Positions 32,507 to 41,867 of a stretch of 64,000 nucleotides of DNA are shown here, piece after piece (position 1 is the first letter of the stretch; each line of letters starts with the position of its first letter). Location of the stretch: assembly GCA_948465565.1 (NCBI GenBank), contig CAOJXR010000006.1, positions 1 through 64,000 of the forward strand, given 5' to 3'. Source of the stretch: an uncultured Clostridium sp. (GTDB lineage Bacteria; Bacillota; Clostridia; TANB77; CAG-508). Position numbers and translations under genes: made by a program. The notes beneath the pieces were generated by a model that was given only the letters and a program-made list of their open reading frames with translations, searched no databases and was not told the origin of the DNA.

Positions 32507-33143
32507 TAGAAATGATAAATGCTTTTATTATGTGTAAAGTAGTTATTCCATAATCTAAACCATATAAATCAGTTCGATATTTTTGTGTTGTATATTTGCA
32601 CATTTCATTTATTGCTGTACGGATGTTCCATATAACGATATCAGTGTTTATGCTATATTTATGAGCTATTAACCAATAGAGGTTTTTCATAGTTGTTCTA
32701 TTTAAATTATAATACGGATTTGCATAAATGTACATAATACAATCTAATAAATATCGCGTGCCACTTAGTGCAACATTGAATTTTGATTTTTCTAGTTTAG
32801 CGATAGTGTACTTTTTGAAGTTGTTTGAGTCTAGTTTTTGTGAAAATCTGATGTCACGAGTTAGTTTTTTTACTTTGTTTGTAATAGGGAGGGTGACTAA
32901 TCCTTCATTTTGTGGTATAATAATAGAGTAGTAATTGAAATGAAGCTTGTCTAATAATTTTTTATGCATAGATTTTGTTGCTATAATTACATGTGGTAAC
33001 AAAGTATTACAACTATGAATACTAGACTTTGAAAGCGTTTTACTGATTCCTATAGCCTGAGCATTGCTGTTAGATTTTAATATTGCATTTGACAGATTGT
33101 TGGCTAATATTAAATCATTGCTAAATATAAAATATGTAATCAT
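32502..33143 (-). CDS. Spo0A-like DNA-binding protein with degenerate receiver
   Basis: A 213 aa protein. Residues 112-213 follow the Spo0A C-terminal effector domain closely: SGTRYLLDCIMYIYAN (127-142), NLYWLIAHKY (154-163) and IVIWNIRTAIN (169-179) match the Spo0A KGYxYLxxAI, LYPxIAxxF and VERxIRxAIE patterns. Residues 1-80 look like a receiver remnant, but the phospho-acceptor strand (VLVLDIIMP in Spo0A) reads HVIIATKSM, with no aspartate. It may therefore act without phosphorylation. ATG 33143 is chosen because AAGGA lies upstream. It is divergent from the sigma-factor fusion gene, with under 90 bases between them. Confidence 0.72.
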   Translation of the reverse strand: MITYFIFSNDLILANNLSNAILKSNSNAQAIGISKTLSKSSIHSCNTLLPHVIIATKSMHKKLLDKLHFNYYSIIIPQNEGLVTLPITNKVKKLTRDIRFSQKLDSNNFKKYTIAKLEKSKFNVALSGTRYLLDCIMYIYANPYYNLNRTTMKNLYWLIAHKYSINTDIVIWNIRTAINEMCKYTTQKYRTDLYGLDYGITTLHIIKAFIISN

Positions 33144-33231
33144 AATAAAAAATTCCTTACTATTATTACTACGATTCAAATTGAAAAAAGTTGCGGTAAA
33201 AATTAAAAAAAATTAAAAAATGGAGAAAAAG

Positions 33232-34668
33232 ATGTTGAATGAAAAGAAAATTATTGAAGAATTAAAGAAAGGAAATCAAGATAGCTTTGGTCTTTTGTAT
33301 GAGAAGTATTCAAAAGGTGTTTATGCAGTTATTCTTAATTTTGTACATGATAGAGATGTTGCAGATGATTTACTTCAAATTACTTTTATGAAATTGTTTA
33401 AGAACATAAAACTTTACGATAGGTACAAGGGTACGTTTTATAATTTTATTTGTGCTATTGGTAAGAATACTGCTTTGGATTATTTGAAGAAAGTTAAGCG
33501 TGATGATAAGGTAGTTGATAGGAAAACTACTCTTGATGATGGTCTTATGAATTTGCTAGATGTGAAAGAAGATGTTGCTAATACAATTGAAGTAGATGAG
33601 CTTATGAATGATCTTAGAGAAGCTGTTTGTGAGTTGGCTGAAAATCAACAGATTGCAATTAGGTTATATTGTGAAAGGGAGTTTTCATATAGAAGTGCTG
33701 CAAAGGTTATGGGTATTTCTGAGAGTTCTTTTAAATCGATTTTGTATAGGGCTAGACAGACTCTTAAGGATAAGATTTCTGATAAATATCCAGAATTGTT
33801 TGAGGAGATTTCGACAAGAAAGTATGTTGCTAGAATGATTGTTATGGTTATTGTTGGTTTAACTGCACTTACTGGATTGGTGTATGCTACATATATGATT
33901 TGTAATGAGATTTGGAGTAAGAAGACTTTTACGTTATCTGAACTTAGAACTGAGGTGTCTCATGAGAATTCTATTATTTCTAAGGATGAGGCGCTTGAGA
34001 GAATTAATTTCTATCTTGATGTTCTTGGTGAGGAGAAGGCAAATGCTGATGAGTTGAAATTGATTAAGGATTATCAAGTTTATAAGGTTTGTTGGATGGT
34101 AGATAGAGAAAGCGTGCTTATTAGAATTAATTCCGAAAATGGTGAATTGGTAAGATATAGAACTAGTGTGGGAAATAGTATTCTTGATAAAATTAGTATG
34201 GAAGAACTTTATAGAAAATTGGAATTGCCAAAAGATTATGAATTATATAAAGAAGAGAATATAAATGGATTAAAGACTATTAAGTATGCTAAGAAATATG
34301 ATGATATTTATAATATTCATGAGAGTGTTACTTGTGTATTTAGAAATGATAAAATTGAATCAATTACGATTTCTAATTATCTTTATGAAAATGTAGAAGT
34401 TAATATTTCTAAAGAAAGAGCATTAGAGATAGCCAAAGAAAATGATATTGAAGTTGATACAATTGAATTAAGTATAGAGAAGATAAATGATTTAACAGAA
34501 GACTTAGTAATAGAGGAAAGAATTGATACAATAGAGCATGAACAGTGGGAAGATGTAGAGTTATTTAATAAGGGAATAAAAATTAAGAAGGTTTGGAAAA
34601 TTGTATATGATAAAGGTATTGTTTTAATAGATGTAAAAACTGGAGAAATTATTGATAAGAGTAATTAA
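33232..34668 (+). CDS. ECF-like sigma factor fused to a membrane-anchored PepSY/YcdB-like sensor domain
   Basis: A 478 aa protein. Residues 15-90 are sigma region 2 (DVADDLLQITFMKLFK, GTFYNFICAIGKNTALDYL). Residues 127-182 are region 4 with a helix-turn-helix (FSYRSAAKVMGISESSFKS). A single transmembrane helix (about 199-223) follows, with positive residues on the inside. The C-terminal 250 residues would be extracytoplasmic and consist of PepSY/YcdB-like repeats. These resemble the secreted protein encoded just downstream (shared LPxDYEL, IYN, and a following Glu/Val-rich strand). A sigma factor covalently tethered to its own external sensor is unusual. ATG 33232 has GGAG 6 bases upstream; the first ATG (33220) has none. 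Confidence 0.8.
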   Translation: MLNEKKIIEELKKGNQDSFGLLYEKYSKGVYAVILNFVHDRDVADDLLQITFMKLFKNIKLYDRYKGTFYNFICAIGKNTALDYLKKVKRDDKVVDRKTTLDDGLMNLLDVKEDVANTIEVDELMNDLREAVCELAENQQIAIRLYCEREFSYRSAAKVMGISESSFKSILYRARQTLKDKISDKYPELFEEISTRKYVARMIVMVIVGLTALTGLVYATYMICNEIWSKKTFTLSELRTEVSHENSIISKDEALERINFYLDVLGEEKANADELKLIKDYQVYKVCWMVDRESVLIRINSENGELVRYRTSVGNSILDKISMEELYRKLELPKDYELYKEENINGLKTIKYAKKYDDIYNIHESVTCVFRNDKIESITISNYLYENVEVNISKERALEIAKENDIEVDTIELSIEKINDLTEDLVIEERIDTIEHEQWEDVELFNKGIKIKKVWKIVYDKGIVLIDVKTGEIIDKSN

Positions 34669-34690
34669 ATAGTAGTGAGATTTTGAACTG

Positions 34691-34730
34691 AACCCAAAAT
34701 GTTAGAAAAAAGTTTAACATTTTGGGTTTT
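34691..34730. terminator. Bidirectional terminator between convergent genes
   Basis: A perfect 14-bp stem AACCCAAAATGTTA/TAACATTTTGGGTT with a 10-base loop and TT after the + strand arm. It separates the sigma fusion (+) from the secreted pair (-). Confidence 0.8.
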
Positions 34731-34736
34731 ACATAT

Positions 34737-35351
34737 TTATCTAGCTACTCCTGTATAAGTGCTAGAACCAAATACTCTTATTGGAGCAGAGTTTGAACCT
34801 GAAACGCATGCAGCAGCATTTACTGCACAAGATACAATGCTAGAACCACGTCCTACTTCTTCTAACCAAAAATAGTAATTGAAAGTTTCAGCATTACCAT
34901 AACTTACAACGTCATGCCAACCAACGAAAACTCTGTTAGCAATGTTTGTAGTATGGAGAGCATTAGATAAAGTATAATCTCTTGCACTTTCAGAGCTATC
35001 TATGAAAACAAAATCCCAATATCCTGAAAGGTCAGATGCTGAAATATTGTTTCTATAATAGTCTATGAAATACCCTTGTCCACCTAGTCCATGATAGTAT
35101 AATCCATAATTATTATCTGTACGGCTTATATATTGTAACATTTCTGATTTTGTAATAGTACCTGCTGCAGAAGTACAAGGATAATATCCTAGTTTATTTA
35201 ATCCACTTGAAGCATAAGCAGCACAGTTTTTGTAAACTGGACTTAATCCATTAGAAAATACCTTAGCTTCTGCACTTGCGTGACAAGTTGTGCTTAATAG
35301 TCCTAACAAAAGAATTATAATAGATATACATGGTATTAATTTTTTATTCAT
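34737..35351 (-). CDS. Secreted caspase-fold-like protein lacking catalytic residues
   Basis: A 204 aa exported protein with a signal peptide (about 1-27, cleavage near SAEA). The fold pattern is that of clan CD (caspase/C25/CHAT). NYGLYYHGLGGQGYF (81-95) corresponds to the usual YYSGHGG strand-loop, WDFVFIDSSES (112-122) to the LDACxSG strand, and VFVGWHDVV followed by FNYYFWLEEVGRGSS to the final helix pair. The catalytic His is Leu89 in this alignment and the catalytic Cys is Ser120, so it is probably a pseudoprotease or binding protein. It overlaps the upstream gene by 8 bases; its ribosome binding site GGAGGTGA is inside that gene. Confidence 0.7.
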   Translation of the reverse strand: MNKKLIPCISIIILLLGLLSTTCHASAEAKVFSNGLSPVYKNCAAYASSGLNKLGYYPCTSAAGTITKSEMLQYISRTDNNYGLYYHGLGGQGYFIDYYRNNISASDLSGYWDFVFIDSSESARDYTLSNALHTTNIANRVFVGWHDVVSYGNAETFNYYFWLEEVGRGSSIVSCAVNAAACVSGSNSAPIRVFGSSTYTGVAR

Positions 35352-36138
35352 TTATAAGGTCACCTCCAATTACAGTGTTTTCAGTTGCATCTACATATAT
35401 TGTAGATTTATCTGTTTTTTCTAATACCCAAGATGTATGGATTGATTTATCTTTATTTTTTTCGTTATATGTTTTATTTGCTTTTTCCATAGTTAATTCA
35501 GAAGAAACTATTTCAGATGGGTCGATATTTAAAGTTTTTGCTGCTGTTTGAATTGCTTCTTCAGCTGTTACAGATACTTCAGATGAATCATGACCTTCAT
35601 TAAATACTGTTAAAGCACAAATTTCACCGTTTTCAGGGATAAAGAATGTTTTAACAGCTTCATATTTATTATAAATTCCATTATAATTCTTTTGGAAATC
35701 TGCTTCCCACATTCCATTAAAAAATGGCTCTAAATAAACTAATTCATAATCAGCTGGTAAATTTAATTCTGTATATTTTTCCATGATTACTTCGCGTGCA
35801 AAGTCCTTAGTTGCAGAAACTCTTGCTGTTACAGGTGAGATAGATTTGCTGTAAATTCCAACTAAATTGTTGTTACTGTCAAATTCAATATTGTATTTTT
35901 GATTTGATACTTCATAAATATCTTCATCTTTTAATTGATTATATTTTACTCTTGTAGCTGTTATAGCTTCTGTTTGATCTAATATTGATAAAATATCTGA
36001 TGAAGTATTTACCATTTCAGCAGATACCATTTTTTCTTCTACTTTTTCTGTAGGAATAGCAGTCATGGCGTATGCACAAACTGCTGTTAAAATTAATAGA
36101 ATACTAGTTAAAACAAGTATTTTTATGTTACGTTTCAT
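35344..36138 (-). CDS. Secreted PepSY/YcdB-like protein
   Basis: A 264 aa exported protein with an N-terminal signal or anchor (about 4-24). The rest consists of two PepSY/YcdB-like modules: ITATRVKYNQLKDEDIYEVS (59-78) begins one segment, and LPADYELVYLEPFFNGMWEA is the start of the second. It closely parallels the extracytoplasmic half of the adjacent sigma-factor fusion. PepSY domains typically inhibit peptidases or sense envelope state. ATG 36138 is chosen (GGAGGT upstream). The gene is the first of a two-gene operon with the caspase-fold protein, translationally coupled through an ATGAATAA overlap. Confidence 0.75.
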   Translation of the reverse strand: MKRNIKILVLTSILLILTAVCAYAMTAIPTEKVEEKMVSAEMVNTSSDILSILDQTEAITATRVKYNQLKDEDIYEVSNQKYNIEFDSNNNLVGIYSKSISPVTARVSATKDFAREVIMEKYTELNLPADYELVYLEPFFNGMWEADFQKNYNGIYNKYEAVKTFFIPENGEICALTVFNEGHDSSEVSVTAEEAIQTAAKTLNIDPSEIVSSELTMEKANKTYNEKNKDKSIHTSWVLEKTDKSTIYVDATENTVIGGDLINE

Positions 36139-36378
36139 GTAAACCTCCAAATAAAAATTATATAGCTATATTCGAAGTGTAATATATTATAATATGACTA
36201 CATATGCTAGTTAATAGAGGGAATATTCTATGAAATAAGTATTTGATTTCTAGGTGAAACTTAAATACAATTTAAGGAAACATGATAAATTTTTATATTG
36301 TAAATTTTATAAATAAGTACACATAAAAGATGAAAATAATTTTATTTTGTAAACTATAAAAATATACCCACAAGGGTT

Positions 36379-36586
36379 TGTGAATAACTATGTCGAAAAA
36401 TAGTAGTAAAATAGGCTATCAACAGAGTTATCCACTTTATCCACAGGTACCAGATGTTTACAGAAATATTACAAACGGTTTACGTAAAAACAGAAAAGCT
36501 AGTGTTTTGGCTATTTACATGAATAATATAATGTTACTATATTATTTCTTTTGCAATAATATCAAAGTATTGAGAAGTTATCCACA
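36379..36586. promoter_or_regulatory. DnaA-box cluster in a 750-base gene-free region
   Basis: Between 36139 and 36892 there is no convincing gene upstream of the T-box. It contains four DnaA-box matches: TTATTCACA (minus, 36379-36387), TTATCCACT (36428-36436), TTATCCACA (36437-36445, directly abutting) and TTATCCACA (36578-36586). The flanks are very AT-rich. The surrounding genes continue in the same direction on both sides, so it is unlikely to be oriC. It is more likely a DnaA titration or regulatory site. Confidence 0.6.
36391..36397 (+). promoter_or_regulatory. Candidate Spo0A box (TGTCGAA)
   Basis: An exact match to the 0A-box core TGTCGAA, about 250 bases upstream of the secreted PepSY gene and 3 bases after a DnaA box. 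A 7-mer can occur by chance; it is noted because a Spo0A-like regulator is encoded 3 kb away. Confidence 0.3.
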
Positions 36587-36614
36587 TGTGTCGATGGATT
36601 ATTGATTAATAGCA

Positions 36615-36643
36615 TTGACAAAAATAAAAAAGTGTATTAAAAT
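36615..36643 (+). promoter_or_regulatory. Promoter of T-box/glyQS
   Basis: TTGACA, 17 bases, TAAAAT. Confidence 0.75.
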
Positions 36644-36651
36644 ATCGTCAT

Positions 36652-36847
36652 GTTAATATTGCGTTGATGAAGAGCAAATATATATTTTTGTCTATAGAGA
36701 GCTAGGGTAGGTGAAAGCTAGTGTCAGAGAGTATAGGAGGGAGCTTCGGAGCAAATTTTTAATTAAGGTGGATTATTTAATAATCAATTAGGGTGGAACC
36801 GCGGAGTACAGAGTCTTCGTCCCTTTGCAGGGATTGAGGCTCTTTTT
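36652..36847 (+). ncRNA. T-box leader of glycyl-tRNA synthetase gene
   Basis: The T-box sequence AGGGTGGAACCGCGG is at 36790-36804, followed by a terminator hairpin (36811-36847: GAG...CTC with inner TCCCT/AGGGA and five Ts). Stem I occupies about 36660-36755. GGA at 36736-36738 is a candidate glycine specifier, not confirmed by folding. Confidence 0.85.
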
Positions 36848-36892
36848 GTATGCTTTATTAATCCCTAGAATATTGTTGAGGAGGATATAGAT

Positions 36893-38275
36893 ATGGTAGA
36901 ATCTATGGAAGAAATTGTTAACCTTTGTAAAGCAAGAGGTTATGTGTATGCTGGTTCTGAAATTTATGGAGGACTTGCAAATACTTGGGATTACGGTCCT
37001 TTAGGAGTTGAATTTAAAAATAATATTAAGGCTGCTTGGAGAAAAAAGTTTATTCAAGAATCTAAATATAATGTAGGTTTAGATTCAGCTATTTTAATGA
37101 ATCCACAAACTTGGGTTGCTTCTGGGCATGTTGGAGGATTTTCAGATCCATTAATTGATTGTAAAGAATGTAAAACTAGACATAGAGCGGATAAATTAAT
37201 TGAAGAATGGGCTCACGACAATAGAAGAGATATGATTGCTGATGGTATGACTGATGAAGAGTTAGTTAATTTTATTAAGGAAAATAATATTCCTTGTCCT
37301 GATTGTGGTAAAACTAATTTTACAGATATTCGCAAATTTAATTTGATGTTTAAGACTTTTCAAGGTGTAACAGAAGATGCTAAATCAGAGATTTATTTAA
37401 GACCTGAGACTGCACAAGGTATTTTCGTAAATTTTAAAAATGTACTTCGTACAACAAGAAGAAAGATGCCAATGGGTATTGCTCAGATTGGTAAGTCTTT
37501 TAGAAATGAGATTACACCTGGAAACTTTACTTTTAGAACTAGAGAGTTTGAGCAAATGGAGCTTGAATTTTTCTGTAAACCAGGTACTGATTTAGAGTGG
37601 CATGCTTATTGGAAAGAATTTTGTGAAAATTGGCTTTTGAATTTGGGTATGAAAAAAGAGAATATTCGTTTAAGAGACCATTCACCAGAGGAATTATCTC
37701 ATTATAGTAATGCTACTACTGATATTGAGTTTTTATTCCCATTTGGTTGGGGTGAATTATGGGGAATTGCTGATAGAACTGACTTTGACTTAAGTCAACA
37801 TCAAGAATTTTCTAAACAAGATATGTCTTATTTAGACCAAGAGAGTGGTGAAAAATATGTACCATATTGTATTGAGCCATCACTTGGTGCTGATAGAGTT
37901 GCACTTGCTTTCTTGTGCAATAGCTATGAGAAAGAGGAAGTTGCAGAAGGAGATGTTAGAACTGTTCTTAAATTGCATCCAGCACTTGCACCATATAAAG
38001 TTGCTGTTTTACCTTTATCTAAAAAGTTAAGTGATAAGGCACTTGAGGTATGTGAAAGATTGTCTAAATCTTTTATGTGTGATTATGATGAGGCTGGAAG
38101 TATTGGTAAGAGATATAGAAGAGAAGATGAGATTGGTACACCATATTGCGTAACTATTGATTTTGATACTTTAGAGGATGAGTCTGTTACTATAAGAGAT
38201 AGAGATACTATGGAACAAGTTAGAGTTAAGATTGATGAGTTAGAGAAGTGGATTGCAGAAAAAATTGAATTTTAA
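36893..38275 (+). CDS. glyQS: Glycyl-tRNA synthetase (alpha2 type)
   Basis: A 460 aa class II GlyRS of the single-chain dimeric type (PRK04173), not the alpha2beta2 GlyQ/GlyS type. [16 protein letters not shown] (12-27) is its N-terminal signature, motif 2 is [19 protein letters not shown], and motif 3 is [12 protein letters not shown]. The C-terminal anticodon-binding domain begins at about residue 360 ([11 protein letters not shown]). The start follows GAGGAGGAT. It is regulated by the T-box upstream; trpS and obg follow in the same direction. Confidence 0.94.
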   Translation: MVESMEEIVNLCKARGYVYAGSEIYGGLANTWDYGPLGVEFKNNIKAAWRKKFIQESKYNVGLDSAILMNPQTWVASGHVGGFSDPLIDCKECKTRHRADKLIEEWAHDNRRDMIADGMTDEELVNFIKENNIPCPDCGKTNFTDIRKFNLMFKTFQGVTEDAKSEIYLRPETAQGIFVNFKNVLRTTRRKMPMGIAQIGKSFRNEITPGNFTFRTREFEQMELEFFCKPGTDLEWHAYWKEFCENWLLNLGMKKENIRLRDHSPEELSHYSNATTDIEFLFPFGWGELWGIADRTDFDLSQHQEFSKQDMSYLDQESGEKYVPYCIEPSLGADRVALAFLCNSYEKEEVAEGDVRTVLKLHPALAPYKVAVLPLSKKLSDKALEVCERLSKSFMCDYDEAGSIGKRYRREDEIGTPYCVTIDFDTLEDESVTIRDRDTMEQVRVKIDELEKWIAEKIEF

Positions 38276-38310
38276 TAGGAGAAAATATGTTGTTAAATAA
38301 GCGATGGTGT

Positions 38311-38340
38311 ATTTAATTTATTTTGAATAATAAATTAAAT
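38311..38340 (+). repeat. 12-bp perfect inverted repeat before trpS
   Basis: ATTTAATTTATT, loop TTGAAT, AATAAATTAAAT. It directly precedes the trpS ribosome binding site AAAGGAG; possible operator or leader hairpin. Confidence 0.55.
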
Positions 38341-38356
38341 AAAGGAGATTTTATAT

Positions 38357-39382
38357 ATGAGTAATAAAATAATTTTAACAGGTGATAGACCTACAGGTAG
38401 ACTTCATATTGGTCATTATTTTGGGTCTTTGATAAATAGAGTTCGTATGCAAGATGAGGTTGATGAGTGTTATATTTTGGTTGCAGACGTGCAAGCGTTG
38501 ACAGATAATTTTAATAATCCAGAAAAGATTAGAAAGAATGTTAGAGAGGTTGTTATTGATTATTTATCTGTAGGAATTGATCCTAAAAAAGCAACTATTT
38601 ATTTACAATCAATGATTCCAGAGGTTGCAGAGCTTACAGTTTTTTATTCTAATTTGGTTACAATTGCTAGATTGGAGAGAAATCCTACAGTTAAGACTGA
38701 AATTGCACAGAAAAGAGAGCTTTTTGGTGAGAGTGTAACGTATGGCTTTTTGGGATATCCTGTTAATCAAGCTGCCGATATTACTGCTTTTGACGCAACT
38801 ATTGTTCCAGTTGGAGAAGACCAGATACCATTAATTGAACAATGTAGGGAAATTGTTAGAAAATTTAATAGTATATATGGCGAAGTTTTGAGAGAACCAG
38901 AGGCTTATTTATCTAATGCTAAGCGAATTAAAGGGCTTGATGGAAATGAGAAAATGGGAAAATCTCTTGGTAATGCAATTTATTTGTCTGATTCAGAAGA
39001 TGAAATAAATAGAAAAGTTATGAGTGCAGTTACTGACCCTAATAGAATTAGAAAGGATGATAAAGGAAATCCAGATGTTTGTATGGTTGCATATTATCAT
39101 AATTTGTTTAGTTCTAAAGATGAATGTGAGCATGTTTGCAGCGAATGTAGGGCAGGTGCTAGAGGATGTGTTGCTTGTAAAAAACAACTTGCACATAATA
39201 TTACAGAGTTTTTGAGACCTATGAGAGAAAAAAGAGAATATTATGAGAGTCATCCTGAATTAGTTGATGAAATTTTGATAGATGGTACTAAAAAGGCTAG
39301 AGCAAAGGTTAAGGAGACAATGAAAAAAGTTAAAGAGGCAATGAAACTAGATTATTTTGAAGGTGATATTTTTGAAAAATAG
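38357..39382 (+). CDS. trpS: Tryptophanyl-tRNA synthetase, probable 4Fe-4S type
   Basis: A 341 aa class Ic synthetase. The HIGH motif HIGH is at 17-20 and KMGKS (KMSKS variant) at 199-203. The C-terminal half carries a cysteine cluster Cys242-x21-Cys264-x6-Cys271-x2-Cys274. This is nearly identical to the spacing of the 4Fe-4S cluster in Thermotoga maritima TrpRS (C-x22-C-x6-C-x2-C); Cys257 and Cys261 are extra. The cluster lies in the anticodon-binding region in that enzyme. The start follows AAAGGAG. Confidence 0.93.
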   Translation: MSNKIILTGDRPTGRLHIGHYFGSLINRVRMQDEVDECYILVADVQALTDNFNNPEKIRKNVREVVIDYLSVGIDPKKATIYLQSMIPEVAELTVFYSNLVTIARLERNPTVKTEIAQKRELFGESVTYGFLGYPVNQAADITAFDATIVPVGEDQIPLIEQCREIVRKFNSIYGEVLREPEAYLSNAKRIKGLDGNEKMGKSLGNAIYLSDSEDEINRKVMSAVTDPNRIRKDDKGNPDVCMVAYYHNLFSSKDECEHVCSECRAGARGCVACKKQLAHNITEFLRPMREKREYYESHPELVDEILIDGTKKARAKVKETMKKVKEAMKLDYFEGDIFEK

Positions 39383-39394
39383 ATTGTTTCGTAA

Positions 39395-40691
<1,297 letters not shown>

Positions 40692-40693
<2 letters not shown>

Positions 40694-40727
40694 AAAAAAC
40701 TTTGCAGGAATGCAAAGTTTTTTTTTT
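40692..40727 (+). terminator. Terminator after obg (bidirectional)
   Basis: A perfect 14-15 bp stem, A-run ACTTTGCA/TGCAAAGT T-run, with a GGAA loop. It also lies at the 3' end of the convergent minus-strand gene. Confidence 0.9.
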
Positions 40728-40773
40728 ACATAAAATTTGAAAATTTATCTGAAAATGAAAAAACTTTCATTTT

Positions 40774-41643
40774 TTACTCTTTATTTTCACCGAAATTGAA
40801 ACTTGTTTTTACTAGATTAACTATTTTTGTAAAAGCAAGTTTTACATTTTTAAATAATGTACCAACAAAAGAAAATGTATTTGTTAAATAGTTTGTTGGT
40901 TTTTTTATTAATGATTTTTCTTCTATATTTTCAACAATTTTTGGGACAGGCTGTGTAATTGAATTTACATATACAGAGCCAGCGGTTACTTTGTTTTCAT
41001 CAAATGCTGTGACTGAATTTTCTTTTGCTTTTGATGTGATTTCTGCAAATGTTTCAGTGTGGTTTTGAACTTCTGGAGTTTTTACAACTGTGTTTGAAAC
41101 AACATTTTCATTATTTGTATTTAAATTTATTTGTGTGATTATTGTATTATCTGGAATTGCTTGTTTAGTTATATTTTCTAAATCTACTGTCTGATATAAT
41201 TCTACAGGATGAGATGATATAACTGATGTTTCGAATAATTCATTAGTATTATATTCAGGTGTAGAAGTAGTTTCTTCAGTAAGTATTTCGAAAGTTATTT
41301 CATTGCTTGTATTTGATATTGGTTCAAAAGATAGAACTGATGCAGTTTCTTCAATTGGTAATATGTAATTTTGATTATTATTGTTATCCCAAGTTCCAGC
41401 ACTATTTTTAAAGCAGAATTGTAGTTCTTTTCCATAACCAATTTCAAGTGTTGCTAAGTATCCAAATGTTGAAGGTTTCATCTTTATTTCATTTTTGTTT
41501 TCCCACATATTGCCATAACCGTATGTGATGTAAACATCATCAGTTAATGTGTTTGAAAATAAGAAACCTTTATATAATATAACTATTTCAGAATTTTCGT
41601 AAATTTTATCTTTATTAATGTATATATCTTTTGTAAAATCCAT
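40774..41643 (-). CDS. CBM53-like N-terminal domain protein with Thr/Asn-rich linker
   Basis: A 289 aa protein. Residues about 10-95 match the CBM53/CBM_25 starch-binding pattern: YITYGYGNMWENKNEI, then ELQFCFKNSAGTWDNNNNQN. Residues 100-235 are a low-complexity Thr/Glu/Asn-rich linker. The C-terminus (about 245-289) is amphipathic and basic, with Phe-rich helices. There is no signal peptide, so a cytoplasmic glycogen-binding role is more likely than a secreted one. The start follows AGGAG. It is divergent from lexA. Confidence 0.68.
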   Translation of the reverse strand: MDFTKDIYINKDKIYENSEIVILYKGFLFSNTLTDDVYITYGYGNMWENKNEIKMKPSTFGYLATLEIGYGKELQFCFKNSAGTWDNNNNQNYILPIEETASVLSFEPISNTSNEITFEILTEETTSTPEYNTNELFETSVISSHPVELYQTVDLENITKQAIPDNTIITQINLNTNNENVVSNTVVKTPEVQNHTETFAEITSKAKENSVTAFDENKVTAGSVYVNSITQPVPKIVENIEEKSLIKKPTNYLTNTFSFVGTLFKNVKLAFTKIVNLVKTSFNFGENKE

Positions 41644-41794
41644 ATTTTTCTCCTAAATATAATATTTATATTGATTATAATATTTAAAATTATCTTTTTC
41701 AACAAAATCTTTTATCAAAAATATAAAGTTTTTGTTACAAAATTACAGAAATATGACAATAATAATTATCTGAAATAAAAAAATGGAAAAATCA

Positions 41795-41808
41795 AGAACT
41801 TTTGTTTG
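41795..41808 (+). promoter_or_regulatory. SOS box (LexA operator) in lexA promoter
   Basis: AGAACTTTTGTTTG fits the Firmicute SOS box CGAAC-N4-GTTYG with one end mismatch. It overlaps the -35 of lexA by three bases, so LexA should repress its own gene. Confidence 0.65.
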
Positions 41809-41834
41809 ACAAACAAAAGATTATATGGTATTAT
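41806..41834 (+). promoter_or_regulatory. Promoter of lexA
   Basis: TTGACA, 17 bases, TATTAT with an extended TGG before the -10. Confidence 0.7.
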
Positions 41835-41867
41835 CATTTCGAAAAAGAAAATATAGGAGTGATGAAA

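Noticed and set aside
36390..36605. 71-codon open frame in the gap upstream of the glyQS T-box
   Set aside because: No ribosome binding site, codons unlike the neighbours, and the frame is made of DnaA-box repeats (TTATCCACA). The DnaA-box cluster explains the sequence better.
36139..36620. Replication origin (oriC)
   Set aside because: DnaA boxes are present, but genes run in the same direction on both sides with no switch in strand bias, and dnaA/dnaN are absent. A regulatory DnaA-box cluster is more likely.
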